DNA of 64,000 bases, from positions 3,408,087 to 3,472,086 of the forward strand of contig NZ_CP093845.1 of assembly GCF_024732245.1 (NCBI RefSeq), written 5' to 3'. Below, in pieces: positions 26,910-35,132 of this stretch; the stretch's first letter is position 1; each line of letters begins with the position of its first letter. A program made the position numbers and the translations under genes. The DNA comes from Dietzia sp. B32 (GTDB lineage Bacteria > Actinomycetota > Actinomycetes > Mycobacteriales > Mycobacteriaceae). The notes under the pieces are model-generated. The model ran no database searches and had not been told where the DNA came from. It saw only the letters and a list, made by a program, of their open reading frames with translations.

Positions 26910-28485
26910 TCCCGGCGGTCGCCCGCCACCACCATCCGACTGCGGCGAGGGCCGCCGCGACGGCCGCCGCGACGAGTCCGGGACTGTAGAGGCTGGTCGA
27001 CCCGTTGGGGCCGATCGCCATCACGAGGAAGACGGTCACCGCCACGGCGACCGTGGTCGCGCGCCGGCCGGGTCGGGCGGCCACCCAGAACGCCGCGACC
27101 CATACGTGGTACCAGGGCCAGGCCAGCGAGTTGAGGACGACGAAGGCGAGCAGCGCCACCATGACGCCGCGCAGCGTCGACCGGGTATCGCGCCGGTGGA
27201 GCCACCACACCAGCACCAGTGTCGCGCCCAGGACGACCCGTCCGACGCGGCGCGTGACGGCCAGGACGTCCTCGAAACCGGGGGTGTCGAACGCGGCGTG
27301 GACGACGTGCGCCACCGCGGTGGGCGCGCTGAGGTAGTTGATGACCCGGTCGGAGACGGAGATCGCGTCCACCCAGCCGAAGCCGGTGCCCGCGACGAGG
27401 GTCGCCAGGACGAACGCGACGACGGCGGTGCCCGCCGCGACGCCCGTGTCGACGACAGCCCCGGTCAGTGGGCGCCTCGCCCCGCGGGAGGTCCGCCGTC
27501 GGTCCAGTGCGATCCAGAACAGGAACGGCGCGACGATCACTGCGGTGGCCTTGAACGCCACGGCGATCCCGATCGCCGCGCCGGCCCACGCGTAGCGCCG
27601 GTCCAGGGTGAGAACGACGGCGCCGACACACGCGACCAGCGGGAAGATCTCGTTGTGCAGCCCGCCCGCGAGGTGGATGACGGTCAGGGGCGAGGCGCCG
27701 GCCATCCACACCGCCGCCGCCGCGTCCACCCCGGCGCGGCGGGACAGGGCGACGACGAGGGCGACGAGCGCGGCCAGCGCGACGAGCACCACCACCCTGA
27801 GGATGATGATCCCCACCGCCGGGTGCCCGCCGGACAGGGCCACGATGACACGCATGAGCAGGAGGTGTAACGGGCCGTAGGGGGTGGCGGTGGACTGCCA
27901 GTCCGGGCTGACCTCGTCGGTGAACGGACCGGGGTTGACCTCCGGGCCGTGGTGGTACGGGTCGGCTCCTGCGGCGCTCATGGCGCCCTGTGCCAGGTAG
28001 GACCACGCATCGCGACTGAACAGGGGGACCGCGGGCAGCATCGGTGCCGACCACAGGGTGGTCGCCCAGACGGCGTCGCGGGTGTGGAGCCGGCCCGAGA
28101 CCGCGCGGGGGCCGAGCGCGAGCCACGAGGTGACCAGGAGTGCGACGCCGGCCCAGCACAGGATGAGGGCGAGGATCTCGCCGTGCCCGAATGTGAAGCC
28201 GGGCAGGCCCACCGCGACCGCCACACCACCGTCCACGGGCAGGGCGCCCGCCCCGAAGCCGGAGAGCGTGAGCAGGACCGACCCGAGGACGCCGCGCCAC
28301 AGGGCGGGTCCGGAGGGGCCGGTCAGGGCGGCCCGGGCCGAGGCCGCGGTGACGGTGCTCGCCGCTCGGATCCGTCCCGGCGACGACGGGGATGACGCGG
28401 GAGATGTCGACGGCGAGGATGACGACGGCGAGGATGACGACGGCGAGGTGACCGCCTCCGGCCGGGGTTCAGTCGCTCCGGGCAC
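26878..28485 (-). CDS. mptA: Alpha-1,6-mannopyranosyltransferase of the MptA/MptB family
   Basis: A 535-residue GT-C glycosyltransferase with at least ten transmembrane helices. It uses polyprenyl-phosphate mannose to extend the lipomannan/lipoarabinomannan core outside the membrane. After an unstructured Ser/Pro-rich N-terminus (about 1-40), the first extracellular loop carries FSRDAWSYLAQG, and GADPYHHGP and TPYGPLHLLL follow, typical of this family. Position between idsA2 and the Rv2175c gene matches Rv2174 (MptA). The GTG at 28485 lies three bases after the idsA2 stop, so the two are co-transcribed. A 15-bp repeat expands the N-terminal Ser/Pro stretch. MptB is the close alternative. Confidence 0.88.
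   Translation of the reverse strand: MPGATEPRPEAVTSPSSSSPSSSSPSTSPASSPSSPGRIRAASTVTAASARAALTGPSGPALWRGVLGSVLLTLSGFGAGALPVDGGVAVAVGLPGFTFGHGEILALILCWAGVALLVTSWLALGPRAVSGRLHTRDAVWATTLWSAPMLPAVPLFSRDAWSYLAQGAMSAAGADPYHHGPEVNPGPFTDEVSPDWQSTATPYGPLHLLLMRVIVALSGGHPAVGIIILRVVVLVALAALVALVVALSRRAGVDAAAAVWMAGASPLTVIHLAGGLHNEIFPLVACVGAVVLTLDRRYAWAGAAIGIAVAFKATAVIVAPFLFWIALDRRRTSRGARRPLTGAVVDTGVAAGTAVVAFVLATLVAGTGFGWVDAISVSDRVINYLSAPTAVAHVVHAAFDTPGFEDVLAVTRRVGRVVLGATLVLVWWLHRRDTRSTLRGVMVALLAFVVLNSLAWPWYHVWVAAFWVAARPGRRATTVAVAVTVFLVMAIGPNGSTSLYSPGLVAAAVAAALAAVGWWWRATAGIRTPSPGRDA
28408..28450. repeat. 15-bp tandem repeat in the mptA 5' coding region
   Basis: Units CGACGGCGAGGATGA at 28408 and 28423 are identical; a third from 28438 is missing one base. 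The first two copies are in frame and encode Ser/Pro units of the mptA N-terminus. Confidence 0.8.
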
Positions 28486-28488
28486 GGA

Positions 28489-29568
28489 TCAGGCCCGCCG
28501 GCGGGTCGCGGCCTCCGCGAGTGCCCGCAGCGTGTCCCGCCCGTGGTCGCTGACCGCGTCGGAGGCGATGGCGTCCAGGGCCCGGGTGGTCAACTCGCCG
28601 ATCTCGGCCTCCACCGAGGCCACGGCGCCGGAGTCCACGAGGACGCCACGGGCGCGGTCGAGAGTGGCCGCGTCGAGTTCCGTCCCGAGCACGCCGAGGA
28701 GGAAGTCCGCGTCCCGACGGGGGGCGAGGGCGGTCGCGCGGGCGAGAAGCAGGGTGCGCTTGCCCTCGCGCAGGTCGTCCCCGGAGGGCTTGCCGGTCAC
28801 CTCCGGGTCGCCGAACACCCCCAGCATGTCGTCGCGCAGTTGGAACGCCTGCCCCACGGCCACCCCGAACTCCCGCAGGGCGGAGACGGTGTCCGTCCCG
28901 GCACCGGCCAGCTCGGCGCCGATGTGCAGCGGCCGCTCGACCGTGTAGGCGGCGGTCTTGTAGCGGTTCACGCGGGCCGGGGTGAGTTCGTCGGTGGCGC
29001 CGGAGGCCTCGGCGAGGATGTCGAGCATCTGGCCGGACAGGACCTCGGTCTTCATCGCGTACCAGGGGCCCAGCGCGCGGGCCAGGGCCTCGGGTGCGAC
29101 GCCGGAGGACACGAACATCTCATCAGCCCACGTCAGTGCGAGGTCACCCACGAGGATGGCCTGGGAGACGCCGTACCGTGCCGATTCACCGTCCCACCTC
29201 TCGTCACGGTGCGCGGCCTCGATCGTGCGGTGGACGGTGGGGCGGCCGCGTCGGGTGTCGGAGGCGTCCACGATGTCGTCGTGGACGAGGGCGCACGCCT
29301 GGATCAACTCGAGGGCGGCGCAGGCGGCCACGACCTCGTCCGGGGCGGGCTCGTCGGTCTCGCTCGCCGCCGCCCAACCGGCCAGGGCGAACCGGGGCCG
29401 CATGCGTTTGCCGCCGTCGAGCACGAAGTCGGAGAGAAGGCCGGCCAGGCGATCGACCCGTTCGTCGACCCCCGCCACGACCACACGCCGTCCCTCGATG
29501 TGTCGGCGGAGCGCGTCGAGGACGCGTTCTCCGTCGTCCGGGCGAGTCGCCGTGACCACGGGCACCAT
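28489..29568 (-). CDS. idsA2: Polyprenyl (geranylgeranyl-type) diphosphate synthase
   Basis: A 359-residue trans-prenyltransferase that chains isopentenyl units. The first aspartate-rich motif is DDIVD (97-101) with the following RRGRPTVHR, and the second is DDMLG near 244, both intact. The residues before the first motif (LVH) include no bulky Phe/Tyr at the usual chain-stopping position, so C20 or longer products are plausible; this is inference. ATG at 29568 and a GTG three codons later (better spaced from GGAAGGG) are both possible starts. A TAGGAT at 29609-29614 (minus) may be the promoter. It leads the idsA2-mptA operon, supplying lipid carriers. Confidence 0.9.
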   Translation of the reverse strand: MVPVVTATRPDDGERVLDALRRHIEGRRVVVAGVDERVDRLAGLLSDFVLDGGKRMRPRFALAGWAAASETDEPAPDEVVAACAALELIQACALVHDDIVDASDTRRGRPTVHRTIEAAHRDERWDGESARYGVSQAILVGDLALTWADEMFVSSGVAPEALARALGPWYAMKTEVLSGQMLDILAEASGATDELTPARVNRYKTAAYTVERPLHIGAELAGAGTDTVSALREFGVAVGQAFQLRDDMLGVFGDPEVTGKPSGDDLREGKRTLLLARATALAPRRDADFLLGVLGTELDAATLDRARGVLVDSGAVASVEAEIGELTTRALDAIASDAVSDHGRDTLRALAEAATRRRA

Positions 29569-29651
29569 CCCTTCCGGGCGCCCGGTCCGGCCGCCCTCGT
29601 CGCCGACGATCCTAGTCGTCGGGCGGCGGCCGGACCGGACGCGCGTCGGGC

Positions 29652-29657
29652 TACCCT
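29652..29657 (+). promoter_or_regulatory. -10 element of a leaderless metF promoter
   Basis: TACCCT, six bases before the GTG start of metF, with no ribosome binding site between. Confidence 0.55.
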
Positions 29658-29663
29658 GGTCGG

Positions 29664-30641
29664 GTGACCCAGCTACCCGACTCCGCCCCGACGGACGGCG
29701 GCCGGCACCCGAGCATCGTGGAGCGGATCGCGACGTCGACCACCCCGAGGGTTCCGTTCTCCGTCGAGTTCTACCCGCCTCGTGACGAGGCCGCCGAAGA
29801 CCGCCTCTGGCGCGCCGCCACCGTGTTCTCCGACCTCGGTGCGGCGTTCGTCTCGGTCACCTACGGGGCCGGTGGATCCACGCGGGACCGCACGGTCCGG
29901 GTCGTCGAGCGGCTGGTGCGAGAGACGAACCTGCTGCCCATCGCGCACCTGACGGCGGTCGACCACACGGTCGCCGAACTGAGCGACATGATCCGCATGT
30001 ACGGCGAGGTGGGGGTGTCCAACATCCTCGCCCTGCGCGGCGACCCGCCCGGCGACCCGCTGGGGGAGTGGACGGCACACCCCGAGGGCCTGCACTACGC
30101 CGAGGAACTCGTCCGGTTGATCCACGAGGTGGGCGACTTCCACGTGGGGGTGGCGTCCTTTCCGGAGGGGCACTACCGGGCGCGCGATCTCGAGCACGAC
30201 TCCGAGATCCTCGTCAACAAACTCCGGGCCGGTGCGGAGTACTCGATCACCCAGATGTTCTGGGACGTGGAGCACTACCTGCGCCTGCGGGACCGCGCCG
30301 TCAGAGCCGATCAGGAGCAGGGCGCCAAACCCATCATTCCCGGACTCATGCCGGTCACGAGCCTGCGCCAGGTCACGCGGATGGTCGAGCTCTCGGGCTG
30401 CGCGCTTCCCGACGACCTGTCCGAGCGACTCCAGACCGCGGCGGGGGACGGGCCCGAGGAGAACCGGGCGGCGGTCCGCGAGGTGGGGATCGAACTCACC
30501 ACCCGCATGTGCGAGCGGCTGATCGCCGAAGGTGCGCCGTGCCTGCACTTCAACACGCTGAACTTCTCTAAGGCCACCCACGAGGTCCTCTCGAACCTGT
30601 CGATGGTTCCCGCGTCCGGGGTGGCGGCCGGCCGGATCTGA
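29664..30641 (+). CDS. metF: Methylenetetrahydrofolate reductase
   Basis: A 325-residue TIM-barrel enzyme that reduces methylene-THF to methyl-THF for methionine synthesis. Visible family marks are FSVEFYPPRDEAAED with the catalytic Glu near residue 37, VSVTYGAGGSTRDRT, NILALRGDPPGD, ITQMFWDVEHY and the late CLHFNTLN. It corresponds to Rv2172c; reports on that mycobacterial subgroup describe FAD-independent enzymes, so flavin use here should not be assumed. The GTG start follows a TACCCT -10 by six bases, suggesting leaderless mRNA. It is divergent from idsA2. Confidence 0.92.
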   Translation: MTQLPDSAPTDGGRHPSIVERIATSTTPRVPFSVEFYPPRDEAAEDRLWRAATVFSDLGAAFVSVTYGAGGSTRDRTVRVVERLVRETNLLPIAHLTAVDHTVAELSDMIRMYGEVGVSNILALRGDPPGDPLGEWTAHPEGLHYAEELVRLIHEVGDFHVGVASFPEGHYRARDLEHDSEILVNKLRAGAEYSITQMFWDVEHYLRLRDRAVRADQEQGAKPIIPGLMPVTSLRQVTRMVELSGCALPDDLSERLQTAAGDGPEENRAAVREVGIELTTRMCERLIAEGAPCLHFNTLNFSKATHEVLSNLSMVPASGVAAGRI

Positions 30642-30690
30642 TCCGTGCCGGGCGGTCCCGGCCCGGGTGGGTACCGCGCAGTTCGGTCGG

Positions 30691-31419
30691 TCAGCGAAGC
30701 AGGCGGTCGGCGCGGGCCCTGGACGTCCGTGCGGCCAGGATCGTCCCGATGGACACCAGCAGCGCGGCGCCGATGCCGACGATCATCCACACGGCGAAGC
30801 CGCGTGCTGCCGGGTCCGGGTATGACGACGAGGCCTGCATCCGGGTGATGGAACCCGGGGCGGGGGACCAGCTGACGGAGTTCCCGGCCCCGATGGTGCC
30901 GTTCGTCTCACTGATGCGGTTGGGGAAGGTCAGGTCGACGCGGGTGCTCGCCGAGTCGGCCCGGTCGGCGGGCAACACGGACAGGTCGACCGATCCGCTG
31001 AACGACACCGTGTCGCCGCTGCGTCGGAAGCCCAGGGTGTACGGCCGTGCGCCTTCGATGTCGATCGCCAGGGTGAGTGCGTCGACCTCAGCGAACGTCA
31101 GCTGCGTGAAGTAGATCTCGCGGCCGGTGAAACCGTCTGCCGAGTAGGGCGTGATGCGGACCTTCTGTTCGAGTCCGGACGGGGTGGTGATCCGGTCGAG
31201 CGCAGCCGCCTGCGCGGGCTGATCGCCGGCAACCAGGATCCGTCCGGAGACCGTGTCGTCCTTGCGGACGCTCATCTGGGCGTTGAGCTGGAGGCACCCG
31301 GTCAGGAGCACCAGGAGGGCGGCCAGGGCCGTGAGACCCGCCAGCCGCCGGGGCAGTCGGGAGCGGCCACTGCTCACGGGGGCGTTCGTTGACGGGTGGG
31401 GCGAGGTCACGGCCGTCAT
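30691..31419 (-). CDS. lppM: LppM-like lipoprotein
   Basis: A 242-residue membrane-anchored lipoprotein. The signal ends in the lipobox LLTGC (Cys at about 41). The extracellular LppM domain follows: an MSVRKDDTVSGRI start, then alternating beta segments. A C-terminal transmembrane helix (MIVGIGAALLVSIGTIL) and a basic tail close it, the architecture of Rv2171. In M. tuberculosis LppM helps restrain phagosome acidification; in a likely environmental organism its role is probably envelope-related. The ATG overlaps the stop of the FAD oxidoreductase gene (ATGA), placing it third in an operon. The longer open frame upstream is a shadow. Confidence 0.9.
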   Translation of the reverse strand: MTAVTSPHPSTNAPVSSGRSRLPRRLAGLTALAALLVLLTGCLQLNAQMSVRKDDTVSGRILVAGDQPAQAAALDRITTPSGLEQKVRITPYSADGFTGREIYFTQLTFAEVDALTLAIDIEGARPYTLGFRRSGDTVSFSGSVDLSVLPADRADSASTRVDLTFPNRISETNGTIGAGNSVSWSPAPGSITRMQASSSYPDPAARGFAVWMIVGIGAALLVSIGTILAARTSRARADRLLR

Positions 31420-33002
31420 TGTGCCCGGGGTCCCCGTCGCCGACGCGCCGACCTGCCGAGTCGGCGGGTCACGAGCCGTGCCACCGTCCTGCCGCTGGTC
31501 CCGATCACCCCGCCTCCGGGGTGGGTCGAGGCCCCCGCCAGGTACACGCCGTCGGCACCCGGTACCGCGTGGCCGCGCAGATCGGGGTGCGGACGCATCG
31601 GCAACATCTGGTCCAGCGACATCTCCACGTGCATGACGTTCCCGCCGATCAGCCCCAGTTCCGTCTCCAGGTCCTCCGGGGTCTGGACGTGTCGGTGGAC
31701 GATCGACGCGGCGAGCCCCGGGGCGAAGCGGTCCGCGACCTCGATGATCCGGTCCGCCTCCGTATCGCCCTCGTCGGACCACGTCCGGCCGTCGGCCAGA
31801 TGGCGGGGGTGCCACTGTGACCACAGGGTCAGTTCGTGGCGCCCCTCCGGGGCGAGGGAGGGGTCGAGCGAGCTGAAGCTCATCGCCAGGACGGCGGGGT
31901 CGGCGTCGACGCCCCCTGCCGCGGCGATCCCGTAGCGGCGGTCGAGGTCCCGTCTGTCGGTGACGAGCAGCTGCAGGCCGTGGGCGCTGGTACTCGTGGG
32001 CACTCCCGGGTATGTGGGCAGTGCAGTGGTCCCGAGCCGGACGGCCATCCCCAGTCCGAAACCGGGTCGGATCCGCCGCTTCCACCCGTCCAGGGTCGCG
32101 GCCGGGAGTTCGCCTGCGAGGAGGTCCAGGGTGGTGTGGACGTGGCAGGCGGCGACCACGGCAGAGCAGTACAGGGAACGCCCACCCTCGGTGTCCACGC
32201 GCCATCCCGAACCGGAGCGGCGGATCGACGTGGCCCCGGCGCCGGCGGTGACCGACCCCCCGTGTGCCCGGACGGCGGATGTCAGGGCCTCGGCGAGCGC
32301 GCCCGACCCGCCGATCGCGCGCCCCGGCGGGGTCCGGTGCATCAGGGCGGCGAATCCGATCATGGGGGCGGTGGCCGGGTGGGACATCGGCGGTCCCGAC
32401 TGCGCTCCGAACCACGAGAGTGCGGCCTTGAGCCGCTCGGAGCTGAACATCGAGTCCAGGAGCGCGTCTCCGGAGGACAGGAAGGTCTGGACGGCGCCGA
32501 ACGGATCTCGCAGGTCGTCAGCCCCGAGGAACGCCGAACCGAGGCCGGGGGCGGTGGGACGGACCGCGAACCCCTTCATCATCCGTCCCGCCAGCACATC
32601 CCACCGGCGGACGAACCCGCGGTAGGCGAGAGCATCGGCGTCACCACAGGCCTCGGCGATGCTGGAGCACGTGGCGTCGAGATCACGATGGAAGACGATC
32701 GGCGGTGAGTCCGATCCCGGTGGGGCGGGTGCGAACCCCCACGGGTCGCAGTCGACGTAGCGCAGCCCGTGGGTCTCCAGTTCGAGTTCCTCGGGGATGC
32801 CGGTGTGCCGGATCATCAGGTGTGCCGAGGACCCCCGGTCGGTGCGGTGCCCCGGGTACCGCTCGACCGTCGACGTCGCTCCGCCGATCACCGTGTCCCT
32901 CTCGACCACGTGCACGTCCAGCCCGGAACGCGCGAGGTAGGCGGCGCAGACCAGCCCGTTGTGGCCGGAGCCGATCACGACCACATCGTGCCGAGGGTTC
33001 AC
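31416..33002 (-). CDS. Phytoene-desaturase-like FAD oxidoreductase
   Basis: A 528-residue flavoprotein of the CrtI/PYROXD2 family. The N-terminal dinucleotide fold VVIGSGHNGLVCAAYLARSG is followed by GGATSTVERYPG. The C-terminal FAD signature GVYLAGASTHPGGGVIGTSGR is typical of carotenoid desaturase relatives. The substrate is unknown; no phytoene synthase or other crt gene is nearby, so carotenoid synthesis is not proven. The GTG start overlaps the stop of the acetyltransferase gene and the stop overlaps the lppM start. In M. tuberculosis lppM and the acetyltransferase are adjacent without it, so it is an insertion relative to that order. Confidence 0.85.
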   Translation of the reverse strand: MNPRHDVVVIGSGHNGLVCAAYLARSGLDVHVVERDTVIGGATSTVERYPGHRTDRGSSAHLMIRHTGIPEELELETHGLRYVDCDPWGFAPAPPGSDSPPIVFHRDLDATCSSIAEACGDADALAYRGFVRRWDVLAGRMMKGFAVRPTAPGLGSAFLGADDLRDPFGAVQTFLSSGDALLDSMFSSERLKAALSWFGAQSGPPMSHPATAPMIGFAALMHRTPPGRAIGGSGALAEALTSAVRAHGGSVTAGAGATSIRRSGSGWRVDTEGGRSLYCSAVVAACHVHTTLDLLAGELPAATLDGWKRRIRPGFGLGMAVRLGTTALPTYPGVPTSTSAHGLQLLVTDRRDLDRRYGIAAAGGVDADPAVLAMSFSSLDPSLAPEGRHELTLWSQWHPRHLADGRTWSDEGDTEADRIIEVADRFAPGLAASIVHRHVQTPEDLETELGLIGGNVMHVEMSLDQMLPMRPHPDLRGHAVPGADGVYLAGASTHPGGGVIGTSGRTVARLVTRRLGRSARRRRGPRAQ

Positions 33003-33586
33003 GCGCGCTCTCCTCTATCGGTGAGGGGTAGGGGACGGGACAGGACGGCGAAGGGTCTGGCGTCGCCCTGGAACCGGTACGACCGCAGGACGTCGGTGAA
33101 CCCCAGCGACCGGTACAGGCGCCAGGCGCCGTTGTCCTCGCCCTCGACCTCCGGGGTCGACAGCAGTACCGTGCCCTCCGGTCGATCGGCCAGGAAGGTG
33201 CGGAGGAGGGTCGCGCCGATACCGCGTCCCTGGAGGGCGGGCGACACGTGCAACTCCGTCAGTTCCACATAGTCGGGCGGGAGTTCACGGTCACGGTTCC
33301 GCAGTCCCCGGGAGACCTGGTCGTACCACCACTGCCCGGGAGCGCCGTGATAGCCGTAGCAGATGGCGACGAGTCGACCCCGCGACTGTCCGAGCAGGCG
33401 CCTGCGAGGCGCCTCGAACGCGGCCACCCCGGACCACCCGTCCCGGTAGCTGTGCTCCATCCAGGCCGCGGCCCGGGAGCGGATCACCTGCGGGGGGTAG
33501 CCCATGGCGTCGACGTAGACACCCAGAGCCTCGGGGAGTCGGTCTCGGAAGTCGGCGGCGTCGAGCCGGGTGATCACGGTGTCCAT
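32999..33586 (-). CDS. GNAT-family N-acetyltransferase (Rv2170-like)
   Basis: A 195-residue acetyltransferase. The acetyl-CoA motif is LHVSPALQGRGIGATLLRTFL near residue 115-135, followed by LSTPEVEGEDNGAWRLYRSLGF, the GNAT C-terminal strand. The N-terminal YVDAMGYP and WMEHSYRDGW segments match Rv2170, reported to acetylate isocitrate lyase. The start at 33586 (MDTVITRL) gives the family N-terminus; an ATG at 33595 is the alternative, and the longer frame to 33982 overlaps the divergent gene. It is first in the operon with the FAD oxidoreductase and lppM. Confidence 0.85.
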   Translation of the reverse strand: MDTVITRLDAADFRDRLPEALGVYVDAMGYPPQVIRSRAAAWMEHSYRDGWSGVAAFEAPRRRLLGQSRGRLVAICYGYHGAPGQWWYDQVSRGLRNRDRELPPDYVELTELHVSPALQGRGIGATLLRTFLADRPEGTVLLSTPEVEGEDNGAWRLYRSLGFTDVLRSYRFQGDARPFAVLSRPLPLTDRGERA

Positions 33587-33672
33587 CCACCCCATTTCAT
33601 CACGGGCGGGCATCCGGGACGTCCGGTTGTGTCGTACCCCGGCGATACCGTGCGCGCAGAAGGGGAGGTGCG

Positions 33673-34083
33673 GTGGAGATGGACACCAGGAACAGGATGC
33701 GGGTGGCGACCGGGGGAGCCGTGGGGACCCTCGGACGGGCAGGTCGTGCCGAGCTCCACAGGGGGCGTGCGATCGCCGCCGCTGTTCCCTCGGAGCGGTT
33801 CCTCGAGGCCTACCGTTCCGCCCGGTACGCCGCGGGCGCCCTCCTGACGCCGGGGCCGCGGCGCCGTGGGCCCGCGGACGTGTGGCACCGGCTCGCGGCC
33901 GAGGTGCCGGAGATGGGGCGGTGGGCGACCGCGTTCGGCGGGTACTCCGCGCTGGCGGCGGCGGTCGAGGACGGGCTCCCACGAACGGTCTCCGATCGCA
34001 TGGCGGACGATTTCCTGTGGGCGGTGGGCAGGTTTCTCGACCTGGTGGACGAGCGGCTGGGGGTCCTGGGACCCGCAGCCTGA
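33673..34083 (+). CDS. SAV_6107-type HEPN-like small protein
   Basis: A 136-residue, mostly helical, Ala/Arg-rich protein. The segments SERFLEAYRSARYAAGALL and VWHRLAAEVPEMGRWATAF fit the SAV_6107 HEPN family found in actinobacteria; function unknown. One Arg-x6-His (RGPADVWH) is present and could correspond to the RNase motif of HEPN proteins, but it lies in a presumed loop. The GTG at 33673 sits four bases from GGGGAGG, and ATG at 33679 is better spaced; either may be used. It is divergent from the acetyltransferase, and no antitoxin-like partner is adjacent. Confidence 0.65.
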   Translation: MEMDTRNRMRVATGGAVGTLGRAGRAELHRGRAIAAAVPSERFLEAYRSARYAAGALLTPGPRRRGPADVWHRLAAEVPEMGRWATAFGGYSALAAAVEDGLPRTVSDRMADDFLWAVGRFLDLVDERLGVLGPAA

Positions 34084-34259
34084 GAGACTCGGCCGCGAAG
34101 CGCGTGTTTCCTCAGCCCTCCGAGGGGAATCCCGGTGGTCCCGGCAGCGTCGCCCTCGTATGATGGTGGGAACCCTGACCGGCTGATCCCCATCCACGGT
34201 TGGTGCGAACCGACCGAGCCGGCCGCGCTCGTCATCACGAGCATCTGAAGGAGGTCGAA

Positions 34260-34676
34260 GTGCCCCTGTCCGAGCACGAGCAGCGCATGCTCAAGGAAAT
34301 CGAGAGCGCGCTCTACGCCGACGACCCCAAGTTCGCGTCGTCTGTCCGAAAGACCGGCGCGACCGGTGCTCGTCGTCCCGCGGGCCTGGTGGTCGCGCTC
34401 GCGATCCTCGGGGTGGCGCTTCTGGTCGGCGGCCTCGCACTCGACTTCAAGCCCGGCGGCTTCCCTGTGTTGAGTCTCGTCGGGTTCCTCCTCATGTTCG
34501 CGGCGGGGGTGCTCGCCCTGCGGTCCACGCCGTCGAAGGGCGCAGTCGGGCCCAAGGGTCCCGGTGGCTCACGGGTCCCCGGCGCCGGGCGTGCGTCGGC
34601 CAAGCCCGCAGACGGCCGGAACTACTCGTCACGGATGGAAGACCGTTTCCGTCGGCGTTTCGACCAGGAGCCGTAG
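34260..34676 (+). CDS. DUF3040 membrane protein
   Basis: A 138-residue protein with the family N-terminus PLSEHEQRMLKEIESAL and DPKFASSV, two transmembrane helices (about 42-60 and 66-84) and a basic cytoplasmic tail rich in Gly, Pro and Ser. It matches M. tuberculosis Rv2169c in position and build. Function is unknown. The GTG start has a textbook AAGGAGG five bases upstream; the frame stays open further up without a site. A strong terminator follows, separating it from mraZ. Confidence 0.9.
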   Translation: MPLSEHEQRMLKEIESALYADDPKFASSVRKTGATGARRPAGLVVALAILGVALLVGGLALDFKPGGFPVLSLVGFLLMFAAGVLALRSTPSKGAVGPKGPGGSRVPGAGRASAKPADGRNYSSRMEDRFRRRFDQEP

Positions 34677-34697
34677 CCGACCGGTCCCACGACCTCC

Positions 34698-34735
34698 GGA
34701 GAAGGGGTGAGCGCACACGCGCTCACCCCTTCTCC
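34698..34735 (+). terminator. Strong hairpin terminator after the DUF3040 gene
   Basis: Two perfect 17-base arms (34698-34714 and 34719-34735) with an ACAC loop, followed by CATTTG. It insulates the dcw cluster from upstream transcription. Confidence 0.9.
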
Positions 34736-35034
34736 CATTTGTCGGTCGACCGACACCACCGCAACCCGCCGCCGAGCCGGCACCCGCCGCGGCCGGGCCG
34801 ACCGCCGAGGTGGCCTCTGGCTCGTCCTCCTCCCCACCACACTCCTCCCCACCACGCTCCACCCCGTGGCCCCACATCTCCCCACCGGACTCACCTCTCA
34901 CGCCTCGTTCATTCATTTGAGTCACACAGGCCCCAGTGGGGCGGCTAGATCGGACGGGGTTCCGCCCTCGCCGCTGGCGTTCGGACTGCGGCGCCCCGGC
35001 CGACAATCGCGTTGAACTGCAGGGATACGAGAGT
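34736..35034 (+). promoter_or_regulatory. Upstream region of mraZ with a second set of GTGGGG-type words
   Basis: A gene-free stretch. CCCCAC (GTGGGG on the minus strand) occurs at 34832, 34847, 34870 and 34880, the last two in 10-bp register. A lone GTGGGG is at 34936. GATACG at 35024-35029 is a possible -10 for mraZ; TTGAAC at 35012 lies too close to pair with it. The rest is CCR-rich with no coding potential. Confidence 0.45.
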
Positions 35035-35090
35035 GTGGGGAGAAGTGGGGCGCAGGCCTTGTTTGTGGGGCGTTGTGGGGTAGAGTGGGG
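35035..35090 (+). promoter_or_regulatory. MraZ operator: five GTGGGG boxes
   Basis: GTGGGG begins at 35035, 35045, 35065, 35075 and 35085, all spaced by multiples of ten bases on one face of the helix. MraZ is known to bind direct TGGGN repeats at this spacing and to control its own operon. The boxes lie 43-98 bp before the mraZ start. Confidence 0.88.
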
Positions 35091-35132
35091 CACGCAAGGA
35101 GCTCGATGGGCCTGGACCCCAGGAGGTGGCGG

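Noticed and set aside
26861-28300. Alternative 479-codon minus-strand frame overlapping mptA
   Set aside because: Its product is Arg/Gly/Pro-rich without transmembrane helices, while the other frame gives a multi-helix GT-C protein with family motifs.
35012-35029. TTGAAC/GATACG as a -35/-10 pair for mraZ
   Set aside because: The spacer would be only six bases; the GATACG may still be a -10 with another, unrecognised -35.
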